DNA of 64,000 nucleotides from Stenogyne calaminthoides (taxonomy: Eukaryota > Streptophyta > Magnoliopsida > Lamiales > Lamiaceae): positions 30,502,052-30,566,051 of the forward strand of contig JBBCBC010000029.1 of the NCBI GenBank assembly GCA_037126765.1, read 5' to 3'. Positions within the stretch are counted from its first letter, which is position 1, and every line of letters starts with the position of its first letter. The notes below the pieces were generated by a model. It saw only the letters and a program-made list of their open reading frames with translations. It had not been told where the DNA came from and searched no databases. The position numbers and the translations under genes were made by a program. Shown in pieces: positions 11,120-23,946 of the stretch.

Positions 11120-11332
11120 TACTTCTCTCCCAAAATACTTAGCACAGTTGATTAATTTTTACACACATTTTTTAGAACGAGTTTTGTATTAATAATTAAA
11201 ATAATAGAATAACTTTTAAGGAGGAATACGATAGATAAATCCCTCTTCTATCATACTCTTTAAAAATCATTTTATCATTTTAATTATTAATACAAAAACT
11301 CGCGATGAGCTAAGTATTTTGGGACGGAGGAG
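11120..11332. mobile_element. Stowaway-like MITE
   Basis: The ends CTTCTCTCCCAAAATACTTAGC and, inverted, CTCCTCCGTCCCAAAATACTTAGC form the terminal repeats, with TA next to both. The internal part (AACGAGTTTTGTATTAATAA / TATTAATACAAAAACTCGCG) folds back on itself. It is related to the elements at 37726 and 48333. Confidence 0.65.
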
Positions 11333-11700
11333 TAATTACATATATATATATATATATAAAACAAAATCAGCCAATAGTGGTCTGACACGTCATCGGTACC
11401 CCCGTTAAAAGTAAAAAAACACACAGAAACAGTAACGCCGTTATGTTATCCCATCCCTTTTCTTTTACTTTACTTATTTTTTTCACAAAAAGGAAAAGGG
11501 AAAATAAAAATTAAAGAAAAAGAAAAGCAATTTTAGCAAACGCTACAATCAATCAATGAAAAGACCAGATTAGATCTGGCCTTTGCTTTCATTTCCTTTT
11601 CATTCGCACAATTCACACACACACATTTCTACACGCTCACACACACACACACACTCTTTCTTCATTGGCCGACTATCACTGGACTTCTCCAGATCTCGCC

Positions 11701-11712
11701 ATGGAAATGTAG
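11701..11712 (+). CDS. minimal upstream ORF (Met-Glu-Met-stop)
   Basis: ATGGAAATGTAG lies in the presumed leader of the following gene. GCC just upstream and G at +4 give a strong initiation context. A 5' leader intron seems to begin at GGTGAGG (about 11724) and end at the TTACAG before 12496. Such a short ORF allows re-initiation, so any effect is likely modest. Confidence 0.35.
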   Translation: MEM

Positions 11713-12508
11713 GCTATTTATCGGGTGAGGTACTGTAATTTTTGTTTGATTTTGTTGCCGATTTTACTTTTTTTAATTTTTTGGTAATTTTAATTTCGCG
11801 AGCCTCATTGTTTTCGTGTTTTTGTTGATGCGTTTTTTCCTTCTTTTCAGTTTTAGCTGAAGCATGAAGTTTAAGTTTATGTAACGATTGTGTTTGTGTT
11901 GTTTTGTTTTTTATTTTAAAATTGTTGTTATCGGATAATGATGTGATGTGGGAAAGAATTTGTTGGAGGTAGGTGAGCATTTTCTTCCTTGAAAAATTGC
12001 TATCCGGATGTAGTGTCAGCACCAGAATTTTATTTTTCATTTCAGTGGGGTCACTTTCGTGTAAATTAGTAACAGAAATTATGCTTATATTAGGGTCCAA
12101 AGATGGATAGGATTATTTGTTTATAGAACTGACAAAAACACAATGACATATTCCAAAATTTTGATGGGCTAGAATTGGAAGTGTCTGAGCTTCTGGAATG
12201 GGAGTTAGTTATCGTTTAAAATTGTATTTTTTGAACTTTTTGTGGCCTCCTATTTTTAGGATCATGCCAATGATGTTGGTAAAGAAAAGATAAAGAACTT
12301 TTATTGGTCAAAATTTCAAATAGATCTGCTGGTGGATTACATGTAAAGATATCACTCTGGCGTCTAGAATATCAAGATTCATTCGAAAGTTTACTGTCCA
12401 TTTCCTGATAATAAATGAGTTATCGTTCTATCAATGCCGATATGAAATGTGTGTGCTTCTTAATGGTTGCTTGATTATGTGCTTGGTACTTACAGTTGCA
12501 ATATTCAA

Positions 12509-15500
12509 ATGGACAGGGTGGAGCTAGCGAGTTGCAAAGTGACCGTTAAGGAATTACACTTAGTAACCTACTTGTCTATGGCATCGGAGCAGATTAGGTT
12601 TCTGCAGCCACAAGGACCGGCACCCCGGGTATATTGCTTTATTGCATACATGTGAAGAAAGATATTGATATATGGTCCCCTCTTGATGTAAAGTTTATGT
12701 GGTCATATGTGATATGTCTCTATTTCCCATCTAATGAAGTAGTTCAAAGTCAACTCAGAGAAGAGTACTTAATTCACCTAATTTCTCTCATGAAATCTAT
12801 TATAAGAATTGACTCATTCAATCATTTCAAAGTTCTTATTTTTGTCCTTACTAGTTTTACGACCTTATCCTGTAATTTTATAAGGTAATTACATAATTGG
12901 GCCAGCGATGAAGATTATGGCCATAATTTATCTTAGATCTTGCAGCTCGAAAAGTTTATTTAGATAACAGATGGCAAAAATGGCACGTGTTTCCTTGCCT
13001 TAGTTGATTTGATATGCTTATTTGGTTTTCTGTGGAGTTCTTACTGTTGGTTAATATTTGGTAAATGCTCAAGAGTTTGATGGCTATATAACCTCATTAT
13101 ATGCCATTAATGAATACAATAAATGTTATGAAGATCCTAACTCAACTTTAAGATGGCATAAATAAAACGATTCGTATGATTTAATTTGCATCAACGGCCT
13201 TCCCGATCTACAAATGGGGTTTCCTTTACTTCCCCTGTTCACTCCTTTTCTTGCCTCCTAATTTGTGGGAGGAGCTTGACTTTAATATGACATTTTTCTT
13301 GTCACATAGTTATCACATATCATAAAATAGATGAGGCATCAGTCCAAATTACAAAAAAACCCAAAATTTTGTTGGAAGGTTTATTTTATGGATGAGGCAA
13401 AATTGGATATTTTCCCCTCTCCTTAAGTTGATAGGATATGCTCGAGATAATTTAACAATTTGAACTTAGGCTATATTTGGCCACCTTCCCCAATCTTACT
13501 CTATTGTTTGTTAGGCTTCAATCTGCTTCTTTTTCTTTCTTTTTTGGGGAGAGGATTATTATGGTGTATTTTTGTCGTAACATAGTTATCATAAAATAGG
13601 TATGGCAACATCTCAAAATTACAACCACCTTAATGTTGTTGTAAATGATTGAAGAATTGGTAAATTAATTTATACTTTTGCAAAAACACCTATTCTCTTT
13701 GACTTCTTCTTTTTCAATATTTGCTTTGTTTGTTAATTAAATTCTATATTAGCAAATTATTGGCAAAAACTTGTATGAACCTGGTTCACAGATCTGAGAT
13801 CCGTGAACTCCATTGACCATATCCAACAAACTCTAAATGGATCCTATATACAATTTTTTGTTAGACCCATTTTGTAAATGAGTCAAAAATGGGATGGAGT
13901 TCATGTGCTGTTACTACAAATTGTTTATATTTTCTTTGTTCCCATTTAGATAATTCGTTTTTGTATACATTGGAGCTAATAATTTACCTTGTTTGTAGCG
14001 GAAGAGGTGGGGAAGTTGTTGGGGTGGACTGTCTTGCTTCCGTAAACAAAAAGGTGGAAAACGAATCGTGCCTGCATCTCGAATTCCAGATAGCAATGCT
14101 CTTTCAAATCAGCCAAATGGACCCCAACCTAGTGGACTCCCAAATCAGACCACCAGAATTGCTCCATCTCTTTATGCTCCTCCATCTTCACCCGCCTCTT
14201 TCTCCCATTCTACCCTCCCATCCACAGTTCAGTCCAATTCCCTTACGGGCCGCTCGTCTACTATGTTTGTCACGGGCCCGTATGCCCATGAAACCCAACT
14301 AGTATCTCCTCCTGTTTTCTCGACTTTTACAACCGAGCCATCCACAGCTCTTTTAACCCCTCCACCAGAACTGGCCCACTTAACCACCCCATCTTCCCCA
14401 GACGTCCCATATGCTCATTTCCTTTCGTCTTCTGTAAAAAGGTCTGGTAAAACCAGTTACATTACTGGAAACGATCTTCAATCAGCATACTCACTCTATC
14501 CTGGAAGCCCAGCTCTCAGATCACCTCCTCAATGGAGCCCTAAACTTCCTTCTCAAGAACCCTTTTATACAAAATCTTGTTCAGGTCGGTTTATAGGGCT
14601 GGAACCATCAGGTGCCTCCAAGTCACGCCAAGATTCAATTTCTTCTGCCCTGAGACTTTTGCCCAATACTATCTGGACCAATCGTCAGTTTCTCATAATG
14701 GTGGTAGGTTGAGTATTTGCAGGGATCGGATGCCTACTCAAACGGCGGAAATGGGCATCAGAGCAGGCAGACAAAAGTTTGTAAACCAGATGCCGAGGAA
14801 TTAGAAGCTTATAGGGCCTCTTTTGGGTTCAGCGCTGATGAGATCATTACAACAACTCATTATGTTGAGATATCAAACGTGCAAGAGGAGGACTCGTTTA
14901 GCATGGCACCAGTTCCTCCGGAGAAGTCTTCTGGGGTAGAAACGGGGAAAAGACGAGAAAGCCCGATTCATGCTGAAGGGAAGCATTCTGGAACAAGTGG
15001 CTCGTATGGTTTTCATGGAGGTAAACTATCACTATCCAAGTTTATATTTTTACCTCATTGATAGTCTGTGTTTCCCTGAGTAAATTGCAAAATTGTCCCA
15101 TATATATTAGGTGTTGGTGAGATGATTAATTTTTGGGTTTTCAATTGAAATTAATATGTTGGTGTCTCATTATACCACGTAAGCAACGTCAAGTCACTAG
15201 TCTGGTTGCTTGCATGGAATCCCGACAGCTCACGTGAGCGATACATGCAAAAATCCTGCAACCTTGTTTGTAAAGGACTAAAACTGAATCATTCTCAAAC
15301 TTATAAGACTTAATTGAGAAAAATAATTTCGTATGAGACTAAAATTGCCTACACTCAATCGATAAGTGACCAATTTTGCAATTTACTCGTGTTTCCTCTT
15401 ACTGAATGCTGAGAAGTTGAGAAAAGGCATAGCTCGATTGTCTGTTTGGATTTCTTATTGCATGTCGTTTTTATATCTCAGATCAAATCCCACAGAAACG

Positions 15501-15669
15501 AAGCTTGCCAAGTACCCACATTCTTAGTGATGGTGAGGACATATACTCGAAGATGGGAGCTTCTAGAAATGGCCGGAAATATCAATTTGGTTCGTCCAAT
15601 TCTGATGCAGAAATTGAATACAGAAGAGGGCGAAGCCTGAGAGAAGAACGCAGCTGGAGAGAAAGCTAA
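12509..15669 (+). CDS. hydroxyproline-rich glycoprotein-like protein, At5g52430 type, with two frameshifts
   Basis: A plant-specific protein of unknown biochemical role. Exons: 12509-12628 (start ATG in good context, MDRVELASCK; a second in-frame Met, MASEQIRF, follows), 13999-15020 and 15482-15669. Exon 2 opens with RKRWGSCWGGLSCFRKQKGG, the conserved Trp/Cys block of this family. It runs through a Ser/Pro-rich region, then FNFFCPETFAQYYLDQ, then ELEAYRASFGFSADEI. The C terminus is SDAEIEYRRGRSLREERSW. These conserved blocks lie in three frames: frame changes equal to a one-base loss are needed at about 14612-14630 and about 14720-14723. Splice phases at both introns fit. Either the gene is damaged or two bases are missing from the sequence. 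The family match is from memory. Confidence 0.7.
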
Positions 15670-16990
15670 GGCCCGATATGAATAAATTATCAGTAAGAAG
15701 GAAAACATTCCCTGTATGTATTCGGAGTCGTTCTTTTCATCTTCTGTTGAGGTGTTTGGGATTTCTTGCAAAATTATCAAACCTTATATCCAACCCTCAT
15801 TTGACCTTCCTTTTGTTTGCTTGCTTCGTACTACATATTCAAGAAGAGTTTGTGTTATATATATTATTGCTTGAAGAATTCTGCATGTAGATCTCCTATG
15901 TACTTTCACATACTTCACTTGGAGCAAGAATGCAATGTGGATCTCTTGTATGTAAATGATGGTATGTGCATGAGGTGAAAACTATGGAATCAAATCCTTT
16001 TTTATGAAGATAGTGGATATTTTGGATATGAATTTCATATGTATGTATATATTTGTATACAACATGCCCTTTTGTCAAACCTAAATCAGAAAATATGAAG
16101 AGTTATTTTAAGTATATGTTACTAGTGCTGATTAAAAAAAAAAAGTAGTATGTGTTACCAGTATACTTCGTTTGCATTTTTCTCTAAAACCAATATAAGT
16201 TTCTTCATTAGATAAATGATGCTTGGTTGGAAGGTTATGGGTATAGGAAATAGGGGGGTTAATGGATAAAAAAAACACACTCCTAGTTTGTAACTGTTGT
16301 GCATAATTTCCTCGTGGTTTGAATATTGTTCGAAACCTTCTTGTGATTTATTAAATAAAATGAATTGTCTTTTTTTCTTTCTTTTTTTTTTTCAAAGACG
16401 AGTTAAATTTTTATCTATTTTTTCTATTTTCCGGTATCGATATGTCCTTCGTAGTATCGGTAGGAAAATTAACTTTATTCAATAAACTAAATTAGGGGTT
16501 TTGTACCATTCACAAACCATGAGAAAAAATTTCATAACATTTTCAAATAATGGGTATTTCTCGTGCAATTAACTCGTGGGTAATGAGAATCAAATTCATA
16601 GTATATTTTTGAAATTACACAACAGTATGACTTTGATTCTCAAAAATTATAAAATCAACTATATTTGACCCATTTGAGAGATATGTCATGATTCTACACC
16701 TTTCCATTACCATACCCATATTTTTTCTTCCAATTTTACCAAGCACCCTTAAAACTCTGTGAAATTATTAATATAATTATTTACATAAATTTTGCAATAC
16801 CATTTTCGTGTTCTGGATAATAAGAATAATCGGGCCCAGATACAAACAGGCTTCGGAGCATTAAACTTGGCCCATTAAATTTAGCCCAACAAGCCCATTC
16901 GAATAAATACCAGAAAAATAAAGGGTTTTCTTCATCTCCAAATTCCTCTGGATTTTCTTCTCCCATCATTCTAGCTTACAATCTACGAAA
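15670..16990. other. spacer with transcript ends and promoter, no gene seen
   Basis: The left part is the 3' untranslated region of the preceding gene. The right end, from about 16830, is the promoter/leader of the small mitochondrial protein gene and contains the plant telo-box-like GGCCCATTA and GCCCAACAAGCCCATT motifs common before housekeeping genes. The open frames between are not convincing. Confidence 0.5.
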
Positions 16991-17476
16991 ATGCTACGTC
17001 GTTCATCTCTTAATCTCCAAAAATTACTATTTTCCAGAAACTCTTCTGTAAGATCTTCAGAAGCAATATCTCCCTCTTGGATAAGAAATCTCTCAAATCT
17101 CGTGAATCGATGCTCTTCGGACTGTAATTTCAAGCAATCCAGTGATGTTTATCGTCGAACGAGTATAATTTCAGCTCCACTCTTCAGGAATTTCCAGGAT
17201 TTTAGGAGATTCAGTGTCGAAATCGACAAGGAAGTTGATGTGATTAACCTCAAATTTGCGGAAGCCAGAGAGGAGATTGAATCAGCTATGGATTCGAAAG
17301 AGACTCTGTATTTTAACGAGGAAGCTGAGTGCGCGCGTGCGGCTGTTGATGAAGTACTTCAAAGGTATGATGCGCTGCTGAAGAAATTGCCGGAGAACGA
17401 TAAGGCGGGGATTCAGAGGGCGATGGGGCTGAAGATTGGGCAATTGAAGGCCGAGCTTCAACAATTGAATGAGTAG
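16991..17476 (+). CDS. small conserved plant protein, probably mitochondrial
   Basis: An intronless ORF of 161 residues. The first ~70 residues are rich in Arg, Ser, Asn and Leu and nearly free of acidic residues (MLRRSSLNLQKLLFSRNSS), as in a mitochondrial presequence. The C-terminal ~85 residues form an acidic helical domain with conserved-looking blocks (LKFAEAREEIESAM, YFNEEAECARAAV, MGLKIGQLKAELQQL). I recognise this as a widespread uncharacterised plant family but cannot assign a function. ATG context AAAATGC is reasonable, and GCCCA promoter motifs just upstream support expression. Confidence 0.8.
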   Translation: MLRRSSLNLQKLLFSRNSSVRSSEAISPSWIRNLSNLVNRCSSDCNFKQSSDVYRRTSIISAPLFRNFQDFRRFSVEIDKEVDVINLKFAEAREEIESAMDSKETLYFNEEAECARAAVDEVLQRYDALLKKLPENDKAGIQRAMGLKIGQLKAELQQLNE

Positions 17477-20400
17477 TAAGTTTTAGGGTTTATTTACATT
17501 TTTGTCCTTTATGATTGGAAGATTGTGCTATTAATCATTAATTGAGTTGATTTTTCTGATAATTTGGTGAACTTATTCGATATATACTTTTTGCAATTGT
17601 GAGGTACTTTAATGGCATTCGGTAGCTTATTACTACAACTCATCCAATGGTTAGGGTTCTTGTAATTTAGGGATTACGTAAAAGAAATGTGGTAAATTCA
17701 GCTATTTTAAATGTGAAATGAAGAGACAGGTTGGTTATCTTGAAGTTCATACTTCATAGCATAACACAAGTAGATTTTACATTTATATTGCTCTTAGTTA
17801 TATTAAAGAAATCGACATTGGAGCTTTTGGTGTTTGATCGATTTCGAATCATTAAGAACGAAGTAAAGAACTTTCATTTCTATTTTCTCATAAAACGAAG
17901 AAAATTAAGCAAGCATTGAGCACATTTCATATATGTTGATTAAGGCTTTTGTTTTCAATCAGTTTTAGATCATATGTTAGATGTTGTTATGGTGTGCCTT
18001 TGTGGTAACTAACTATACATTTTATGGGTTTGAATATAAAATACAAGAACAATTTGTTCGACTATCTGGTTAGCAGGTATTTTAGCTCACCGATTATATT
18101 TTCATGAACAGAAGATCAAAGTCCAGTGATCACCAAGAAAGTTGATAACCCATGAGACATTCTTCATTCTTGTGTAATTGGTGTTTGAGATCCTAGGAAT
18201 AGGGTAGCATTTGGACTTGAATTTCTTAGTTATTCAGAATCAGACCTATAGTTCATCGTCTTGATAGTGCTGAATGAAGATTTAAAGATATAGGTCATTG
18301 ATGATGAATGGTATAATGAATTGGGGTTCACTAAAAGTTACTACATATACTAGATATGCTTAATATGAGATTTCACCTAAATCTCGATCAAATTGTTTAC
18401 TGCTGTGGCCTGTGTTTCTGTCGTATCGTCCTGTATCCTAGCTTGATCTTATATGTGTTGCACATGACATGATGATGCACATTGAGTTGTTAGTATGAGC
18501 ATTCTTTCGATACGATACAGACGATGTCATCAGCTTTGCAATAATCACGCACACATAGTAGATGAATATTGGGGTTTTAATATGTTATTGCTAATGCACA
18601 ATATAGAGCTCAATAGTCTTGCATCCATTGCTTGCATTTTAGTCGAGTATAACATCAAATGATGTCATATATGATATATTATATAGAATAAAGGATTTTT
18701 TTTAACAAATGAAATTATGATTTCATAGGTTAACAATAATTTTTTTTTTTTTTTTTTAAAAGCAGGATTTTTTTTTTCTGGACTGAAACGGGGAGGTCCA
18801 AATATGAAGTGTGGTAATTATGCTCAGAGCCTAGATCTATTTTAGTGTAATGGGTCGGCCCAAAATTGGCCCTAACAGAGTAATTGATCGGCCCAATAAT
18901 TACTTTATCGAGTTTATTTGTATTGTTACATATATTTATTTATTTATTTTAGGGGATTGCTGTGGATTAGTGACAATAGTTCTATAGTACATTATCTTTT
19001 CATTCCAGTGCATTTATGAGCAATTTTCTCTTCGATGTATTGAATCAATGTTATTAGTTCCGAACTCGATTTTTTTCTCAAATTATAGCAAATAAATTAG
19101 TGAATTTGTTAATGGTATATTTAAAATGAAAAGGCCTTTTGAGAAATTCTAACGTTACTGCAATCAGTTACGAGAAAAATCAAACACTAATTCCCCCAAC
19201 ATTACAAAGAAGATATTATATCAACAATTTCGACATATAAAAGGATAGTGATGGATATGTCCTGACATTTGTTTTCATATGATCATTACCTCTACATATA
19301 CATACATATATATAAAAGTGCAATGAATGTGAATGAATATATTGCATGAGAACATGGATTGATGAACATTTATCTATGTGTGGGGCACTGGGGTATGGAA
19401 GATAAATGATGGTCTGCCCCCTTGTCTCCCCTTTTGCATATAGTTATATATTAATTCAACATTTGACCACTCGTATTAAATATTTAGTCTAGACATATCT
19501 ACAAGACTACAACATTTATCCATTGGTCACATTTAATTTAGTGTTTCATGATTCGTACTTCAAAATTTATGATCGAAATTTATTGATTCATGCTTCAAAA
19601 TTCTGATGAAATTCATTTATTCAGGTGCGGATGCTACTTGATTCTAATTCTAAGCGACTCCAATTCACTATCAATGAAGTCGCGGGGGCAAGATGAACAA
19701 ATTATTTTTCTTCAATAAAATCCACAAAAAAAGAAAACAAACAAACAAATTTCGATCGTTCAATGAATGAAATAAAAGATTGAACATGGTTTTGTAATAG
19801 ATCTCTTTGATTATCACTTCACGTGGAACCGATTTTGCATGCGCCAACTAGAATGTTTTGGGTGCATGTGATCAAATGGGTCTACTATGTCACATAGAGT
19901 GGCCAACAAGATCCATTCATCAAACAAATACACAAAAATGTCTTGAAAAAGTACAAAAAATGTGTTTGAATTTAGTATGGTTCGCAAACATAAGTAGAAT
20001 TGGATAAATAAACCGGTTAATTTCACCTCTTCCAATTGTTTTGTAACTTGTGTTATCTTTAATACACCTTCCATCTCAAAAGTATAGTGCCTTTTTTTCT
20101 TTTTGATTTATCCAAAATTTCAGTTATCTTTCTTATTAAAAGTAAGAACATATTAGAAATTCTATAGGCAAATTTAGAATTTTAAACACAATAAATAATG
20201 TTATTAATCTGTGTGGAAAAAAGATTAAGGGGCCATATTTTTGGGACGAATAAAATACATCACACTTATCATGTTGCAATGTAATGTGAACTAGAATAGA
20301 ATAGGAGGTCTCAAATCGATTTCAATATGACAAAATGTAACAAGAGTCTAATGTTACTAAAACTGTACAATGAAATTAGTGGAAATTAGTCACCAAAGGT

Positions 20401-20523
20401 ATTGTCCAATAACCTGCATTCCCCATAAAGAAAATCATTCTCTAACTCCCTAACACTTCAAAAAAGAAAATGTAAAAGGAACCCAAAAAAAAAATCAAAA
20501 GGAAAAATACAAACAAAGATTAA
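17477..20523. other. intergenic spacer, no gene seen
   Basis: AT-rich sequence with long A or T runs (18739-18760, 18767-18776). It contains a degraded Stowaway-like element (20066-20250), and GGGTCGGCCC/GGCCCAA motifs near 18850 recall the hAT-like element termini. The short open frames, including one at 19814-20074 on the minus strand, show no recognisable domain. Confidence 0.55.
20066..20250. mobile_element. degraded Stowaway-like MITE
   Basis: CTTCCATCTCAAAAGTATAGTGCC on the left and GGGGCCATATTTTTGGGACGAA on the right form an imperfect inverted repeat around a short AT-rich core. Confidence 0.4.
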
Positions 20524-23500
20524 TCAACTATGATTTGAGGATTGCTTTATTAAAGGCTGAGAAGAAGTCTTTTTCCCAGATGATTCCTCAGGTGGACTCT
20601 TGACTTCCATTAGAAGTGCCACTACTTCCTTCATGGTTGGCCTTTCAGAAGGGGCTGAATTCACACAAAACATAGCAATTCCAAGTGTTTGAAGCATCTC
20701 TTGCACCATTTGATCAGGCAAACCTTGAAGCTTCGAGTCGAGAATCGTCACGGCTGGTTCGAAGCATCCCATCTTCTTCTTCACCCACTCGACGATGTGG
20801 AGCCCGTCTCCTATCTGAGGCTCGACTGCACTCCGTCCGCTTAGTATCTCGAGCAAAACAACCCCGTAGCTGTAAACATCGCTCTTCTCTGTTATGTTCA
20901 CCGTGTATCCATACTCTGTAGAAACAAAAAATGCAACATTTTAGTACTAAAACGAAACGTAAAAGTTATTAAGGACGTGTTTACAAACTCTACTATCAAT
21001 TTCGAGAATCATTTTTTTACAAAAGCTACTCGGCTTTTGTAAAAAAAAGTGATTGTCTCACTTTGTAGAGTTTATAAACAACCACCTACTGAAAACAACG
21101 TCGAAACAATACTTGCCTGGCGCGATATATCCGTAAGACCCCGCGACTCTAGACATAGCTTGATGATAATTCGGAGAATTCATCAACTTCGCGAGTCCAA
21201 AATCAGCCAAATAAGCCTCGTACTTGGAATCGAGCAATATGTTATTGCATTTCACGTCTCTGTGAATAATAGCAGGCAAGCAATCATGGTGAAGATACGC
21301 TAGCCCTTGCGCTGATCCCACCGCAATTTTGTACCTCGTTTCCCAATCCAAGCTCCGATTATTCTGCAAAAGCTGTTGTAGGTTTCCAAATGGGACGTAG
21401 TTATAGAGAAGAAGCTTAACGCTCCTGTTCGAACAATACCCGAGTAGCTTCACTATATTCCGGTGCCTAATGTGTCCAAGAATCTGAATCTCAGCAGCAA
21501 ACGAGTCGATACGTTCTTCTTCGTCCTTATTCGTTTTCCAAAGCTTTTTAACTGCAATCACATCACCATTAGGCATTTCCCCCCTGTAGACGACCCCCGA
21601 ACACCCTTTCCCTATAACATTTTCGTCTCTTAAACAGTTCAGGATATTCTCAATGCTGAAATTCATCTTCTGAAACGGGATGAAAGTCCATGGATACGAG
21701 AAATCTTCCTCTCTTGATGAACTCGAGATGCCCGATTTCTCAATCACATAGCTCCGATTTCTTGCTGCTATAATCCAAACCGCCACAACCGCCATCACTA
21801 CTGAGCTAAAAATCACAGCTACCAAAGCTATGGTTTTAACGGACTTCAACCCGTTTCTACTTAAGAAACGGGAAGAACAAGTGATTCCATCGATGGATTC
21901 ACAAAGGTGGGGATTTTCAAGGAATGAATTCGCGGTTAACGTACGGAAAAAGGGCGTGACAGGTATTGGGCCGGAGAAGTTATTTTGTGAAACATTGAGG
22001 CTAGTGAGACTAGTCAGAGAACTCAAAATGGTTATCTTCCCAAACAACATGTTACACGAAACATCAAGCGATTGTAGCTGTCTTAAACCCGACATTGTCT
22101 CAGGAAGCTCACCGGTGAATCTATTAGAGCTCAAGTCCAAACTAATCGTCAAGCTTGCTAAAAACCCGATTTCAGGTGGGATTGTACCCGAAAGACTATT
22201 GAAACTCAAATCAAGCAGAGTTATTTTCTGCAAGTTCTTGAAAGATTTAGGAATCTCCCCTGTTAGGAGATTATTATTCATGATAAGCTTATTCAAGTAA
22301 CTAAAATTACCAAAACTCTCCGGGATTGCACCACCGAAACTATTTCTACTAAGATCGAGCTGCTCTAAATTGATCAAACCCCCCAACCCAGGCGGCAAAT
22401 CCCCGGTTATATAGTTATTATGAACATCGAAAAGCTCCAAAACCGTAATGTTAGCAATCTCAGTAGGCAAATTCCCAGAAAAACGATTCATATACAAATC
22501 AAGAAACACAAGGTTTTGCAACTGGCCAATCTCTTTAGGAATCTCACCTGATAGCTGATTCTCGCCGAGCCTCAGCCTCACGAGCGACTGGCAACGAGCA
22601 ACGCTGCGTGGCAATCCGCCCGTCAAGGAATTCCCCAGCAGCAGGAGCTTGTTCAGCTTCTTTAAACCGAAAATCTCCTCAGGGATTGATCCTGTAATCC
22701 TGTTATGAGAAAGATCAAGTGCGTACAGTTCCGTACAGTTCCCAAATGCAGCAGGAATTGTACCAGAAACCGCATTTCCCCACAAGAAAAAACTCTGCAA
22801 ATACTTGAGCTCGCCAATCGGCCAGGGGATTGAACCGGACAACCGGTTCTTATCAGCCTGGAGAGCGATTAAACTCGAGCAATTGCTCAGCTGAACCGGA
22901 ATGGAACCGGTGAGGGCATTATCGGATAAATGCAGCTGCTCGAGTACATCGAGTTTCCCCAAATCGCTAGGGATTTCGCCGGATAAATCGTTGGCCGAAA
23001 CATCGAGAATCACGAGCGACGAACAGTTGGAAATCTCCGGTGGAATCGAACCGGAGAGGGAATTCCCCCACAGAAGCATGCTTGTTAACTTCTGCAATTT
23101 TCCAAGCTGCGATGGAATCGAGCCTGTAAGTTTATTCATATGGAGATACAGGTTCCGAAGCTCTGAACAAAACCCTAACTCCGGCGGAATCGTGCCGGAA
23201 ACCTCGGTGTCGTAAAGCGCCAGCGTCTGCAAGTTCACCAAATTGGCGAACGTCGCCGGAATAGCACCGGATAAAGCAGTTGCAGCGGCGCCAAACGTCG
23301 TTAAATTGGTGAGAAACCCTAGCTGCGACGGAATTTCTCCGGCGAGGTCGGGATTCCCGCCGATTCGGAGCTGCTGCAGCGACGTCAAGTAACCTAACTG
23401 AGACGGAATCGATCCGTTCAACAGATTGTCCTGAAGGCAGAGCACCTGCAGAGACGTTAAATTCGTGATTTGCGGAGGAATCGATCCTGTCAATTTGTTG

Positions 23501-23946
23501 GTGTTCAAATACAGAAACTGCAGATCGGTGAGTTTTCCAATTTCCGGCGGTATTTGGCCGGAGATTGAGTTTGACGACAGATCCAGGAGGCGTAGACGCG
23601 TGAGAGCTCCGAAGGAGGCGGGGATGGCGCCGGAGATGTTGGTGGCGGAGAGGTTCAGAAGCTGGAGGGAGGAGAGAGAGGAGAGGGAATCGGAGAGAGA
23701 TGAAAGGTTGAGAAATGTGTCAGGAATGGAGAGGGAGATGACTCTGTTTTGGGGGGAGCATGTCACGCCCTGCCATGAACAAGGAGTGACGGTTGCAGGG
23801 TTCCAGGATGAGAGAATCGGCGACGATTGCGTGTAATAGGGATTGGTCGACGAGACGAGAGAGAGGAGGGCTTCGCCGTCCGGCGAGAGGGAATTGGATG
23901 TGGAACAGAGGAACGAGATGATGAGAAGGAGAGAGAGCGGAGACAT
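20524..23946 (-). CDS. RGI5: leucine-rich-repeat receptor kinase, RGI5-like (root meristem growth factor receptor type)
   Basis: A plasma-membrane receptor kinase of LRR class XI. Arabidopsis RGI5 (At1g34110) is one of five receptors for sulfated RGF peptides. Exons: 23946-21117 and 20915-20524, giving 1073 residues, full length. Signal peptide MSPLSLLLIISFLC; N-cap with CSWQGVTC; about 23 LRRs with N-glycosylation sites; transmembrane segment near 703-725 (TIALVAVIFSSVVMAVVAVW). Kinase: IGKGCSGVVY about 776, AVKK about 798, HRDVKCNN about 894 (RD kinase), ADFGLAK about 914, YTVNITEKSDVYSYGV in exon 2, C terminus SSNHS. The ectodomain block SIPDTFLNLSSLSDSL is near-diagnostic for the RGI5 clade. 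An in-frame Met 9 codons upstream (23973) is an alternative start. The intron is GC-AG (CAG|GCAAGT...CTACAG). Ligand binding is inferred. Confidence 0.92.
20973..21086. mobile_element. hairpin MITE inside the RGI5-like intron
   Basis: GGACGTGTTTACAAACTCTAC on the left is mirrored by GTAGAGTTTATAAACAACCACC on the right. The middle is a near-perfect fold-back (ACAAAAGC TACTCG GCTTTTGT). The element fills more than half of the 201-base intron and belongs to the GGGTGTTTGCAAA-type family. Confidence 0.6.

Noticed and set aside
19814..20074. 86-codon minus-strand frame ending in PKHSSWRMQNRFHVK
   Set aside because: No recognisable domain, no promoter or splice context, and AT-rich composition like its surroundings.
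21830..23836. Several plus-strand open frames of 100-156 codons
   Set aside because: They are antisense shadows of the leucine-rich-repeat exon of the receptor kinase; the repeats make them periodic and open.
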